From positions 682,001 through 746,000 of the forward strand of contig CAXXLB010000014.1 in the NCBI GenBank assembly GCA_963664675.2: a stretch of DNA of 64,000 bases. The letters are read 5' to 3'. Both the position numbers and the translations under genes were made by a program. The notes beneath the pieces are model-generated. The model was given only the letters and a program-made list of their open reading frames with translations, had not been told where the DNA came from and made no database searches. Below, one piece after another: positions 7,758-15,759 of this stretch (the first letter of the stretch is position 1; each line of letters opens with the position of its first letter). Source of the stretch: JASGMR01 sp963664675. Its GTDB lineage: Bacteria; Thermotogota; Thermotogae; Petrotogales; Kosmotogaceae.

Positions 7758-7791
7758 TACGTAAAGCGATTGACCGTTGAATTGTAAATTT

Positions 7792-8418
7792 TCAGATCTT
7801 TATTTCGTTTTCATCCTTCTTACCTAAAATTTTTATCCCGAAGAATATAAGAAAGATTCCGACAGCGGTATTGAGAATTTGTACCATTAACTTTGGTAAA
7901 AAGCCGCCCAGTATGCTTCCAAGAAGAGCGATAATTGTCAGGAAAACCACCGTGGACATAATACAGCCTGTGGCGAAAAAGAAAAGCTGCTTTTTATTCC
8001 ATTTGTTCTCTATCATCTGTGTTGAGAACATACTGCCCCAAAAAATTATGGTCAGAGGATTCGATGTGGTGAGTAATAATCCCTGGACAAACAGGTTCTG
8101 ACCCGATACATTAGAGAACAGTGCGATGTCTGGAAAAAAAGATAGACCGAAAACATTCGATATTGTATTTGCACCAAACAAAATTAATACAAAACAACCC
8201 AGCAGTTTAATAACGGTTTTTATTTTTGACCTGTTGATGACGGAAGCGACCCCTACACAGGATAAACCAATATACAAAGCATCAACGAAGGTAATTGCAA
8301 TCATAAGATTCAGGCCATATATGAAACCGTATGTCGTGGATGTATTGAACACCATCAGACACATCGGCCCAATGGCAAGTTGTAATAATATCCCGAATTT
8401 AAAACCTTTTAAAATCAT
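7792..8418 (-). CDS. LysE/RhtB-family amino acid exporter
   Basis: This 208-residue inner-membrane protein has about six hydrophobic segments. The N-terminal FGILLQLAIGPMCLMVFN region matches the conserved GPxxL motif of LysE/RhtB translocators, which export amino acids or related metabolites by proton exchange. It lies 18 bases downstream of an AsnC/Lrp regulator on the same strand, a common pairing in which the regulator senses the exported amino acid. The ribosome binding site is weak (AGGTTGGG), which suggests coupling to the upstream gene. The substrate is unknown. Confidence 0.85.
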   Translation of the reverse strand: MILKGFKFGILLQLAIGPMCLMVFNTSTTYGFIYGLNLMIAITFVDALYIGLSCVGVASVINRSKIKTVIKLLGCFVLILFGANTISNVFGLSFFPDIALFSNVSGQNLFVQGLLLTTSNPLTIIFWGSMFSTQMIENKWNKKQLFFFATGCIMSTVVFLTIIALLGSILGGFLPKLMVQILNTAVGIFLIFFGIKILGKKDENEIKI

Positions 8419-8436
8419 AATATAGTGTTGCCCAAC

Positions 8437-8886
8437 CTAATTATTGATCTCTTCTTTTAAAGTTATTAATGTGATAATTGTGTTTGTGCTCGTCACGCCC
8501 TTAATCTTCTTCAGTGTTTCAGACAAAAAATCTTCGAGAGCCTCAGTATCTTCTGATACCACTTTTAATAAGTAATCGTATGTGCCCGCAACATGATGGC
8601 ATTCCAGAACGTGATTGTATTGAACAATTGTATTTCTGAAATTCTCAATGCTTTCACTCCTATCGATATTGACGAAGATGAATGACAAAAGTCTTTGCTC
8701 TGTTTTTAGCCGGTTTATTCTGATTGTGTATTGAAGGATAACTCCCGACTTTTCTAGCTTTCTTATTCGTTCGGTAACGGCTGGAATAGAAAGGTTTACT
8801 TTTTTGCTGATTTCAGAAGCGGTTGACCTGCTATTTTGTTTGAGTCTATTGAGAATGGCGATATCAATTTCATCCATTTTTGACAC
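8437..8886 (-). CDS. Lrp/AsnC-family transcriptional regulator
   Basis: This 149-residue regulator has an N-terminal winged helix (MDEIDIAILNRLKQNSRSTA, then the recognition helix near IPAVTERIRKLEKSG) and a C-terminal RAM/ACT-like domain (HVAGTYDYLLKVVSED) that binds amino acids and drives oligomerisation. Length and layout are standard. A ribosome binding site (AAAGAGGTGTC) precedes the start. The lysE gene follows directly, so it probably controls amino acid export. Confidence 0.92.
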   Translation of the reverse strand: MSKMDEIDIAILNRLKQNSRSTASEISKKVNLSIPAVTERIRKLEKSGVILQYTIRINRLKTEQRLLSFIFVNIDRSESIENFRNTIVQYNHVLECHHVAGTYDYLLKVVSEDTEALEDFLSETLKKIKGVTSTNTIITLITLKEEINN

Positions 8887-9303
8887 CTCTTTTAATTTAA
8901 CTTATTTTATCATATGCATAGCTAAATGAAAATAATAATAAAAATTTCGATAAAATATAAAGTTTTTGGTCATAAAACTTAATAATATAAAATAACGAGT
9001 GTTGCTATATGGATAGGATATTCAAATTATAAAGTTGCTTTGAAGTGAATATTTGAATACTCGTTGTCATTTACCTATCGTAGTTGATTGTTTAATTGTA
9101 TTTTTACGTTCATTGCACATTTCCGGAAATTATCGGGAATAATGAAACCATTCACTTCGATCTTTTATCTCAGCTCAGCGAAGTTCAAAACTGGAAATTT
9201 CCGAGATACATTTTTCGATTTGTGTTCCGATAAATCTGATTTCTTTTTCTATAACCGATCAGAAAAATTCTAGAGATTGAATGAACACGGGAAGAGGTAC
9301 ATC
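8887..9303. other. Intergenic region with an interrupted inverted repeat
   Basis: No gene is seen. AACGAGT (8995-9001) and ATTCAAAT (9021-9028) are the two halves of an inverted copy of the contiguous string ATTTGAATACTCGTT (9052-9066), with 19 extra bases between the halves on the left side. The right part (from about 9270) begins copy 2 of the duplication. The rest is AT-rich and unassigned. Confidence 0.5.
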
Positions 9304-9405
9304 GTGCTAAATCTGATTTATGATTTTGTGAATAAAATGGAAAGGGAAGAGAGAAACATGAAACGTTATATTTGTTATTAAAATAGAAAAAAAGGGGTGC
9401 TTGTA
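9270..9405 (+). repeat. Copy 2 of the diverged direct duplication
   Basis: This matches 7601-7739 in the same orientation, including the tail of the reductase gene, the ribosome binding site (GAGGTAC), the tiny ORF and the start of the terminator. Upstream of about 9265 the similarity to the reductase ends. Confidence 0.85.
9304..9381 (+). CDS. Tiny hypothetical protein, copy 2
   Basis: This 25-codon ORF starts at GTG 9304 with AGAGGTAC upstream. The peptide is nearly identical to the first 25 residues of copy 1 (L to F at residue 8, I to M at 19). Other differences (CTC/CTA, AAG/AAA, GAG/GAA, AGG/AGA, ATC/ATT) are synonymous. It ends at TAA before the terminator stem. No full gene lies upstream, so if expressed it needs its own promoter. 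The function is unknown. Confidence 0.45.
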   Translation: MLNLIYDFVNKMEREERNMKRYICY

Positions 9406-9420
9406 GCACCCCCTTTTTTT
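9394..9420. terminator. Bidirectional Rho-independent terminator
   Basis: GGGGTGC (9394-9400) and GCACCCC (9406-9412) form a perfect stem with a 5-base loop. A-rich and T-rich runs on either side let it stop transcription both after copy 2 (plus) and after the lipoprotein gene at 9436 (minus). Confidence 0.9.
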
Positions 9421-9435
9421 ATGTGAAGTGTGAAA

Positions 9436-10380
9436 TCACCAGTTTATCATTCTGTTCAACAGTGTACTCGCGACACCATAAACATTGTTGAAAGTTTCCA
9501 TCGAGCTGCATCCAATTACCTTTCCTTTGTAACAATCTTCGGCTACTAAAACATCGAGATATGTTCCTATTTCATCGATAATATTTTCTTCTGCCGGTAT
9601 TTCTTCATTTTCGGGGGCGTTACCGGTTGCGTATGCCACTCTAATGTTGCTGGGAGCATCTACGATGTTCCAGCCATGCAGCGCCTTTATATTACCCGTA
9701 TTGAAATAATTGCCCAGGGAGGTGTTCTGGAAAATAATATTATCGTTGTAACCCGAAAAGCCTATTATTCCGTAAGAGAAATTGATTCCAACAAAATTAT
9801 TATTCAATTTGTTGATAAGATCGTTTAAATAAATATTTGAAGCGTTCCTCCCATCTGCCAGCAGAATCAACTTACCCCCCGCGGAAAGATAATTTGTCAG
9901 GTTATTTACGGCTGATGAAGAAAAATAATTCATGGGGGCGGTTATTACCACCGCTTTATCGTAGGCGGTGTTCAGTACGTAATAGTTTAAATTCGCTTTA
10001 TGTACACCATATCCCAGATTGTTGAGCGTGTTTTCTATTCCGTTAACTGAGTAAGCGTTGTTCGAATTCTCTATAACTACCTGTGTTGTGGGAGATAATG
10101 GAGTGAAAACCGCCGTGACGAACATATTGCCGTTCATATTCAGATAAATTGTTTGGTTTTGACTTACGTAGTCGCCTGTCCAGCCTGAAAATTGCCATCC
10201 ATATTCAGGTGTGGCATTAAGCTGAACCGTCTCCCCCGGTGCATAAAGAAGCTTTTCCGGGTTTATCGATATTGTACCCAGACCATTGACCTGAACTCCC
10301 AGAAGATACCCAATTGCAGGACAACCAGTAAAAAGAACCACAACAAGAACGAGTAACAGGAAAAAAACTACCTTTTTCAT
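9436..10380 (-). CDS. Lipoprotein with InlB B-repeat-like domain and a C-terminal alpha/beta domain
   Basis: This 314-residue surface protein begins with a lipoprotein signal (hydrophobic stretch, then LFTGC with Cys19 or Cys20 as the lipidation site). Residues about 34-93 form one bacterial B-repeat (GTISINPE, APGETVQLNATPEYGWQF, SGWTGD), a small beta domain common in secreted proteins. Residues about 98-314 look like a Rossmann-like or glutamine-amidotransferase-like domain (VVIENSNNAY, AYDKAVVITAPMNY, AGGKLILLADGRN), as in proteins that regulate surface carbohydrate or peptide binding. No catalytic triad is evident. The ribosome binding site is AAGGGAG. The function is unknown; envelope location is likely. 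Confidence 0.7.
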   Translation of the reverse strand: MKKVVFFLLLVLVVVLFTGCPAIGYLLGVQVNGLGTISINPEKLLYAPGETVQLNATPEYGWQFSGWTGDYVSQNQTIYLNMNGNMFVTAVFTPLSPTTQVVIENSNNAYSVNGIENTLNNLGYGVHKANLNYYVLNTAYDKAVVITAPMNYFSSSAVNNLTNYLSAGGKLILLADGRNASNIYLNDLINKLNNNFVGINFSYGIIGFSGYNDNIIFQNTSLGNYFNTGNIKALHGWNIVDAPSNIRVAYATGNAPENEEIPAEENIIDEIGTYLDVLVAEDCYKGKVIGCSSMETFNNVYGVASTLLNRMINW

Positions 10381-10475
10381 AAGAACTCAACTCCCTTTAT
10401 TTTTGTTTATATAGCCATATATATTATATATTATATATTATTTTTTGAGAAAACAGTTGATTTTTTATTTTAGAA

Positions 10476-11042
10476 TTAAAAATCTGTAAAATTTACATAT
10501 CCTTCCACAGAACCAACCAGCGCAAATGTTCCGGGTCCCATTGGCCCATTTACAAATTTGAATTTATACTCCGGATCTTTATAATCTTGCTGCAAATAAT
10601 CCAGTGGAATGTGAAAGATGAATCCATAAAATTGAGAGTCGGACCATTTGTTGTTAATGAGATATATTGCGTCCTGAACATCATAGGTTATATGCAGTTC
10701 TACAGGAATAACCAGATTTTCGATAAAGAAATCCTCAAAATTTGAATTTATCCATTGATTGTTAGTGTATGTTGCCACAACGGCTTCTTCCTGAGTGTTA
10801 TCACAAAACGAGAAAACCCAGGTGTTGAAATCTTCAGCCTTTGTTGCTGTTTCACCTGTTGATGGGAGGCATTTTACTTCATACAGGTCAAGATTGTATG
10901 ATGGATATAAAGGGTTTACATATGCTCTCGCTTCATTGATCATTTTGATGAAAAGCTTTTCTGTGGCAATGTTTGGCAAACAGGCACTGAATAAGAATAT
11001 CACGAGTATTATTCCAAAAATGAATAACAATTTTTTATTCAC
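10476..11042 (-). CDS. Hypothetical lipoprotein
   Basis: This 188-residue protein has a lipoprotein signal peptide (MNKKLLFIF ... LFSAC, Cys21). The mature part is mixed alpha/beta, acidic and aromatic, with no recognised family. It lies 95 bases upstream of the InlB-type lipoprotein on the same strand; the AT-rich gap could hold a separate promoter. The ribosome binding site is AAAGGAGG. It probably sits on the cell envelope; nothing more can be supported. Confidence 0.65.
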   Translation of the reverse strand: MNKKLLFIFGIILVIFLFSACLPNIATEKLFIKMINEARAYVNPLYPSYNLDLYEVKCLPSTGETATKAEDFNTWVFSFCDNTQEEAVVATYTNNQWINSNFEDFFIENLVIPVELHITYDVQDAIYLINNKWSDSQFYGFIFHIPLDYLQQDYKDPEYKFKFVNGPMGPGTFALVGSVEGYVNFTDF

Positions 11043-11200
11043 TTTATTTTCCTCCTTTAATCCTTAAAATTATAGTAATATTAACATTTTTTCACAGAAA
11101 AACAAAGGTTTGTATGCTTTTATCCTCAATAACAGTGAGTATAGTATCGAGTATAATTGAAGTGAGTAGAATATAATATTTTAAAAGGGAATTTTTATTC

Positions 11201-11229
11201 TTACATTATGGCTACCTTTGTTATATAAT
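11201..11229 (+). promoter_or_regulatory. Promoter of the PotABCD-type/purine operon
   Basis: TTACAT (11201-11206), a 17-base spacer and TATAAT (11224-11229) lie about 70 bases upstream of the binding-protein start. This is the best sigma-A match in the gap between the divergent lipoprotein gene and this operon. Confidence 0.65.
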
Positions 11230-11296
11230 TGTATTATATTAATAAATTGTTTGGTTTATAAATCATTTTGTAATGATATTATTAGGAGGTTTTTTT

Positions 11297-12322
11297 ATGT
11301 TGAAAAAGTTTGTTTTTGTTTTTCTGCTGGTAACTGTTGTCGGGTATTTGTTTGGAACCGGGGTAGTCAATGTTTCAACGTGGGGTTATAACCTTGATCT
11401 TTTGGATAAAAACATTTCCGAACCATTTCTTGAAGAATATAATATTCAAGTAGTGAGGGAACTTGGAAATAATTCGGTAAGATTTACAAAACTGGAGACC
11501 CAAAAGGAAAATCCGGTTATCGATGTTGTCCAGTTCGCAGATTATTACAGTGCATTGGGTAAATCAAAAGACTTATTTGAACCTATCGATGTATCAAAAT
11601 TAGAAAACTACAATAATATTTTCAGTTTTGCTCAGGATCCTATAGGTGGAAACTATTCAATAGGTTATACGGCATATTCGTTAGGTCTGATTTATAGAGC
11701 GGATAAATTTGAAGAACCCATAACTTCATGGAAGGATCTTTTTAAAGATGGAATAGTTGAGCATGTTGCGTTACCTGATTTAACTACAACTCAGGGTCCT
11801 GCCTTCATGATTTTAACGAATAAGATTTTTGGTGGCGATGAAGATGACTGGAATTTATCGGTTGGCTTCGATAAATATGAAGAAATAAAAGATAAAATAG
11901 TTACTTTTTATACCACATCATCACAGGTTCAAAATCTTTTTGAAATGGATGAAATATGGGCGGCACCTGTTCCGAGATTTGCCTGGGGAAATTACCTTAA
12001 TTCGGATTTGGATATCGTTTGGGTGGATCCCATTGAAGGAGTTCCCGGATTTCTCAGTACGATCAGTATCATCAAGGGTGCAAAGAATTTAGATGCGGCA
12101 TATAAATATGTTGATTTCCTTTTGAGTTATCAGGTTCAATTTGATGAGGCGATGGATCTTGTCGATTCTCCTGTGAACAAAACGGTTATAGTTCCGGACG
12201 ATATCGCTTCGAAATTAACTTATGGAGACGCAATGAATAAGCTGATTTTCTACGATTTGAATAAAATAGTTGCCAATAGAAATTCATGGCTGGAAAAATG
12301 GAATGAAAGAATAGCATACTAA
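11297..12322 (+). CDS. ABC transporter substrate-binding protein (PotD/family 1 type)
   Basis: This is a secreted binding protein of about 341 residues. A signal peptide (residues 1-21) precedes VVNVSTWGYNLDLL, the typical first strand of spermidine/putrescine, iron and related binding proteins. Later segments (APVPRFAWGNYL, VPGFLSTISIIKGAKNLDAA) match the family. ATG 11297 follows AGGAGG by seven bases; an upstream in-frame start lacks a site. It is the first gene of a seven-gene operon with two permeases, an ATPase and purine-salvage enzymes. The ligand is unproven; the neighbours suggest a nucleoside, nucleobase or polyamine-like solute. Confidence 0.85.
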   Translation: MLKKFVFVFLLVTVVGYLFGTGVVNVSTWGYNLDLLDKNISEPFLEEYNIQVVRELGNNSVRFTKLETQKENPVIDVVQFADYYSALGKSKDLFEPIDVSKLENYNNIFSFAQDPIGGNYSIGYTAYSLGLIYRADKFEEPITSWKDLFKDGIVEHVALPDLTTTQGPAFMILTNKIFGGDEDDWNLSVGFDKYEEIKDKIVTFYTTSSQVQNLFEMDEIWAAPVPRFAWGNYLNSDLDIVWVDPIEGVPGFLSTISIIKGAKNLDAAYKYVDFLLSYQVQFDEAMDLVDSPVNKTVIVPDDIASKLTYGDAMNKLIFYDLNKIVANRNSWLEKWNERIAY

Positions 12323-12346
12323 TTATATTTGAATGCGATTTAGAGT

Positions 12347-13177
12347 ATGATTCAAGATAAAAAGATATTATATATATTGTTCCCCTGTGTTATTTTTCTA
12401 CTGGTCTTTTTTTTATTGCCTTTGTTCGTGCTGGTTTTCAACAGTATCTACCAGCCCGAACAGGGCTTTAATTTTGAATCTTATTTGAAATTTTTTCAAT
12501 TGAGATCATCAAACAGAGCTTATTTCAGAAGTTTATATATAGGAGTTTTCGTCACTTTATTCGCAATAATTTTATCCTATCCGGCTGCAATTGCGATTAT
12601 AGCGATTAAAAAAAAGAGCTTGAGAACCTTAGTTATGACTCTGGTTGTTTTGCCTCTGATGACTAATCCGGTTGCAAGAACTTTTGCATGGCTTATCATT
12701 TTGGGTAAAAATGGATTGATAAATAACACCTTTATAAGTCTGGGATTGATAGAAAAACCTGTAAAATTGTTGTATACGGAAGGAGCCATATTTGTCGGAC
12801 TACTTCAGCTTTTCATGCCTTTAATGATTTTGTCGCTCATCAGTTCTCTCGAGAATGTCAGGGAAGATTATGAACTGGCGGCGAAAAGTCTGGGCGCAAA
12901 CAGCGTCGTCACTTTCTTCAGGATAAAATTTCCTCTCACAGTTGAAGGAATGATAATAGGGGGGACACTGGTTTTCACAGGGTGTATAACGGCATACGTT
13001 ACCCCTTCTCTCTTAGGCGGCAGCAGGGTTTTAACCCTTTCAACACTTTTATATCAGAAAGCGTATGTGACTCTTGACTGGACAATGGCGACAACTATCG
13101 CCATGATTATGTTCTTAACAACATATGTGATCAATTTAGTTTTGAAAAGAATCGGAAGGCTGGGTACTAACAAATGA
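12347..13177 (+). CDS. ABC transporter permease (PotB type)
   Basis: This 276-residue inner-membrane protein has about six transmembrane segments. The conserved permease loop that docks on the ATPase (EAA motif) reads YELAAKSLGANSVVTFFRIKFPL near residues 175-202. It is the first of two permeases, and its stop overlaps the second one's start by ATGA. Together they would form the membrane channel of the importer headed by the binding protein at 11297. Confidence 0.9.
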   Translation: MIQDKKILYILFPCVIFLLVFFLLPLFVLVFNSIYQPEQGFNFESYLKFFQLRSSNRAYFRSLYIGVFVTLFAIILSYPAAIAIIAIKKKSLRTLVMTLVVLPLMTNPVARTFAWLIILGKNGLINNTFISLGLIEKPVKLLYTEGAIFVGLLQLFMPLMILSLISSLENVREDYELAAKSLGANSVVTFFRIKFPLTVEGMIIGGTLVFTGCITAYVTPSLLGGSRVLTLSTLLYQKAYVTLDWTMATTIAMIMFLTTYVINLVLKRIGRLGTNK

Positions 13178-13950
13178 AGAATTATTTTTCTAAGATAATA
13201 CTTATATTGGTTTTGATATTTTTAATCGGACCTTTTTTTATTATATTTATAGCTTCTTTTGGTGCAAATGATAATCTGAGCTTTCCGCCCGATTCATTTT
13301 CATTTAAATGGTTTGAAAAGGTTGTTTCTATGAAAATGTTCAGAGATGCGTTTTTTTTGAGTTTGAGAATCGGATTGCTCGCTTCTCTGTTTGCAATGTT
13401 GCTGGGTGTTCCGGTTGCGTATGTAACTTCAAGATATAATTTTTGGGGGAAAAAGTTCATTGAATTTACTACTACTTTACCTGTTATAATTCCGCAAATG
13501 GTTGCAGGTCTCGCTTTAATGAGGTATTTTGTCAATTTCAGTATTTTCTCTGTTGAAACGACTCTTTTAATTGGACATGTTGCGATAGTGATACCCTTTG
13601 TTATCAGGAATGTTTTATCAACTCTTGTTAACTTTCCCTCCTCTATGGAGGATGCTGCTATCAGTTTGGGATCATCGAGGGTGAAAGCATTCTTTCTCAT
13701 CGTAATTCCAAATATCAGTGCAGGATTGATTTCGGCCTTTATATTGACGTTTATAACTTCTTTTAATAATGTACCCGTTTCTCTTTTTCTCACCGGGCCG
13801 GGAGTCAGTACGCTTCCTATAGTTATGATGACCTATATGGAATATTATTATAATCCAAGTATTGCTGCATTGTCGACGTTGTTGATAGGAATAACCGTTT
13901 TAATAGTTTTAACATCTCAAAAATTACTAAATACAACAAAATATATGTGA
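13174..13950 (+). CDS. ABC transporter permease (PotC type)
   Basis: This 258-residue partner permease has about six transmembrane segments and an EAA-like loop (MEDAAISLGSSRVKAFFLI) near residues 155-180. ATG overlaps the stop of the PotB-type gene by ATGA, and the ATPase gene begins seven bases after its stop. A long open frame on the opposite strand is a shadow caused by the hydrophobic codon content. Confidence 0.9.
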   Translation: MKNYFSKIILILVLIFLIGPFFIIFIASFGANDNLSFPPDSFSFKWFEKVVSMKMFRDAFFLSLRIGLLASLFAMLLGVPVAYVTSRYNFWGKKFIEFTTTLPVIIPQMVAGLALMRYFVNFSIFSVETTLLIGHVAIVIPFVIRNVLSTLVNFPSSMEDAAISLGSSRVKAFFLIVIPNISAGLISAFILTFITSFNNVPVSLFLTGPGVSTLPIVMMTYMEYYYNPSIAALSTLLIGITVLIVLTSQKLLNTTKYM

Positions 13951-13957
13951 GGTTTTT

Positions 13958-15025
13958 ATGTCATTTATTAAATTGGAGAACGTCAGTGTAGGATATGAAA
14001 AAAACAAAAATATATTGAATGATTTTTCATTGAGTATAGAAGAAGGAGAATTCGTTTCGTTACTTGGTCCAAGCGGATGTGGAAAAACGACTACTTTGAA
14101 AACTATCATAGGATTCCTGAATATTAAAAAGGGAAAGTTGGTAATTGGCGGAAAACTTTACAATAATATACCGGCACATAAAAGAAATTTTGGGATGGTT
14201 TTCCAGAATTATGCCCTTTTTCCGCATTTAACAGTATTCAATAATGTTGCTTTTGGATTGAAAATGAGAAAGATTGAAAAAAACGAGATCAAAAAAAGAG
14301 TTATGAACGCAATAAAGATGGTGGGGTTAGAAGGATTTGAAGATCGGCTCTCGGCAAATTTATCCGGTGGTCAGCAGCAAAGAGTAGGAATTGCCAGGGC
14401 AGTGGTTATTGAGCCTGATTTATTATTGATGGATGAGCCTCTTTCGAATCTGGATGCGAATTTAAGAGTTGAAATGAGATCCGAGATAAGAAAAATTCAG
14501 CAGAGACTTGGAATCACTACTATTTATGTTACTCATGATCAATCTGAAGCCATAGCGCTTTCGGACACTATAACTGTAATGAATAAAGGAAAAATTGAAC
14601 AACAGGATAATACGGAAAATATTTATTATAATCCTCAGACCGCGTTTGTGGCGAAATTCATGGGTTTTCAGAAGATAGCGGAAGGAAAAATAGAGAGAGT
14701 AGAAGATAATTATGTCCATATAAATGTTCAGGGAAGAATAATTAAAAGTAAGGCGAGTAAGAATATTAAAAACGATGGAAAAGGATTCGTATATATAAGG
14801 CAAAAAAATCTTGTTCTGGAAAAAAGCGAAAGTGAAAACAATATTTTGGGAAATGTCGTGTCGAAAATATTTCAGGGAGATACGATACTGTATATGATAG
14901 AAATCGGCAAAGAAGAATTAATAAAGGCTGAGGTACCTGTTGAAAAAGCTTTATGGAATGAAGAAGATGATGTTCTTATAAAATTGATTCCAGATTTATG
15001 TGTTGCATTCAACGAGGAGGAATAG
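13958..15025 (+). CDS. ABC transporter ATP-binding protein (PotA type)
   Basis: This 355-residue ATPase has Walker A GPSGCGKT (37-44), a Q-loop (VFQNYALFPH), the signature LSGGQQQR (135-142), Walker B LLLMDEP (155-161) and the switch His in YVTHDQSEA. After about residue 235 a TOBE-like beta domain follows, as in PotA/FbpC/MalK-type proteins. It powers the importer encoded just upstream. The ribosome binding site is GAGG just before ATG. Confidence 0.94.
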   Translation: MSFIKLENVSVGYEKNKNILNDFSLSIEEGEFVSLLGPSGCGKTTTLKTIIGFLNIKKGKLVIGGKLYNNIPAHKRNFGMVFQNYALFPHLTVFNNVAFGLKMRKIEKNEIKKRVMNAIKMVGLEGFEDRLSANLSGGQQQRVGIARAVVIEPDLLLMDEPLSNLDANLRVEMRSEIRKIQQRLGITTIYVTHDQSEAIALSDTITVMNKGKIEQQDNTENIYYNPQTAFVAKFMGFQKIAEGKIERVEDNYVHINVQGRIIKSKASKNIKNDGKGFVYIRQKNLVLEKSESENNILGNVVSKIFQGDTILYMIEIGKEELIKAEVPVEKALWNEEDDVLIKLIPDLCVAFNEEE

Positions 15026-15027
15026 TG

Positions 15028-15759
15028 ATGGAAGTACAGAAACATATCAGATGTTTACCAGGTGATATTGGAAAATATGTATTCATTCCCGGAGACCAGG
15101 GAAGAGCGGAAAGAATTTCAAAAAGACTGGAAGATGCAAAATTAATTTCAAAAAATAGAGCTTATTACGTTTACACCGGATATTTAGATGGCGAAAAGGT
15201 GAGTGTTTGTGCTACAGGCATAGGTGGCCCGTCAGCTTCGATAGCTATTGAAGAATTGATAAGGGTGGGTGCTGAAGTGATGATCAGAGTCGGTTCGGCC
15301 GGAGGAAGGCAAAAGGATACGAAAATAGGGACACCTATAATCATTACGGGAGCTTACAGAGGCGAAGGAACTTCTCTTGATTATGCTCCCCTCGGCTTTC
15401 CGGCGATTGCAGATATTGATGTTACCAATGCTTTAATAGAGGCTTCAAAGAAAATGGAAATTCAAACTAAAGTCGGATTGGCCTTTACGAGAGATGCATA
15501 TTATAAAAAGAATCCCGAATTAAACGCCCTTTTGACCGAATACCACGTTGAGGCTGCGGAGCAGGAATGTTCAGTTGCCTTCGTTTTAGGGACGATAAGA
15601 AAAATAAAAGTGGGGGCGATTGTGTCCACAGATTCAAATATATGGTTGGAAAAGCAGCCGACTCTGGCGGAAAAGGAAAGTCTTTTTAAAGTCGGGGAAA
15701 AGAAAGCTATCGATATAGCGATTGAAGCCGTCAGGATTTTAATAAATAAAGCAAAATGA
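15028..15759 (+). CDS. Nucleoside phosphorylase (uridine/purine phosphorylase family)
   Basis: This 243-residue enzyme would cleave a nucleoside with phosphate to release the base and ribose 1-phosphate. Motifs of the PNP/UDP family are an N-terminal phosphate loop (VFIPGDQGRAERI), ATGIGGPSASIAIEEL, MIRVGSAGG and the late EAAEQECS segment. Purine versus uridine preference cannot be decided by eye. ATG 15028 has GAGGAGG eight bases upstream and follows the ATPase stop at once. Its stop overlaps adenine deaminase by ATGA. It probably releases bases from nucleosides for the next enzyme. Confidence 0.9.
   Translation: MEVQKHIRCLPGDIGKYVFIPGDQGRAERISKRLEDAKLISKNRAYYVYTGYLDGEKVSVCATGIGGPSASIAIEELIRVGAEVMIRVGSAGGRQKDTKIGTPIIITGAYRGEGTSLDYAPLGFPAIADIDVTNALIEASKKMEIQTKVGLAFTRDAYYKKNPELNALLTEYHVEAAEQECSVAFVLGTIRKIKVGAIVSTDSNIWLEKQPTLAEKESLFKVGEKKAIDIAIEAVRILINKAK

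Noticed and set aside
13182..13793. 203-residue open frame antisense to the PotC-type permease.
   Set aside because: A shadow frame produced by hydrophobic codons of a clear permease gene; no ribosome binding site and no family resemblance.
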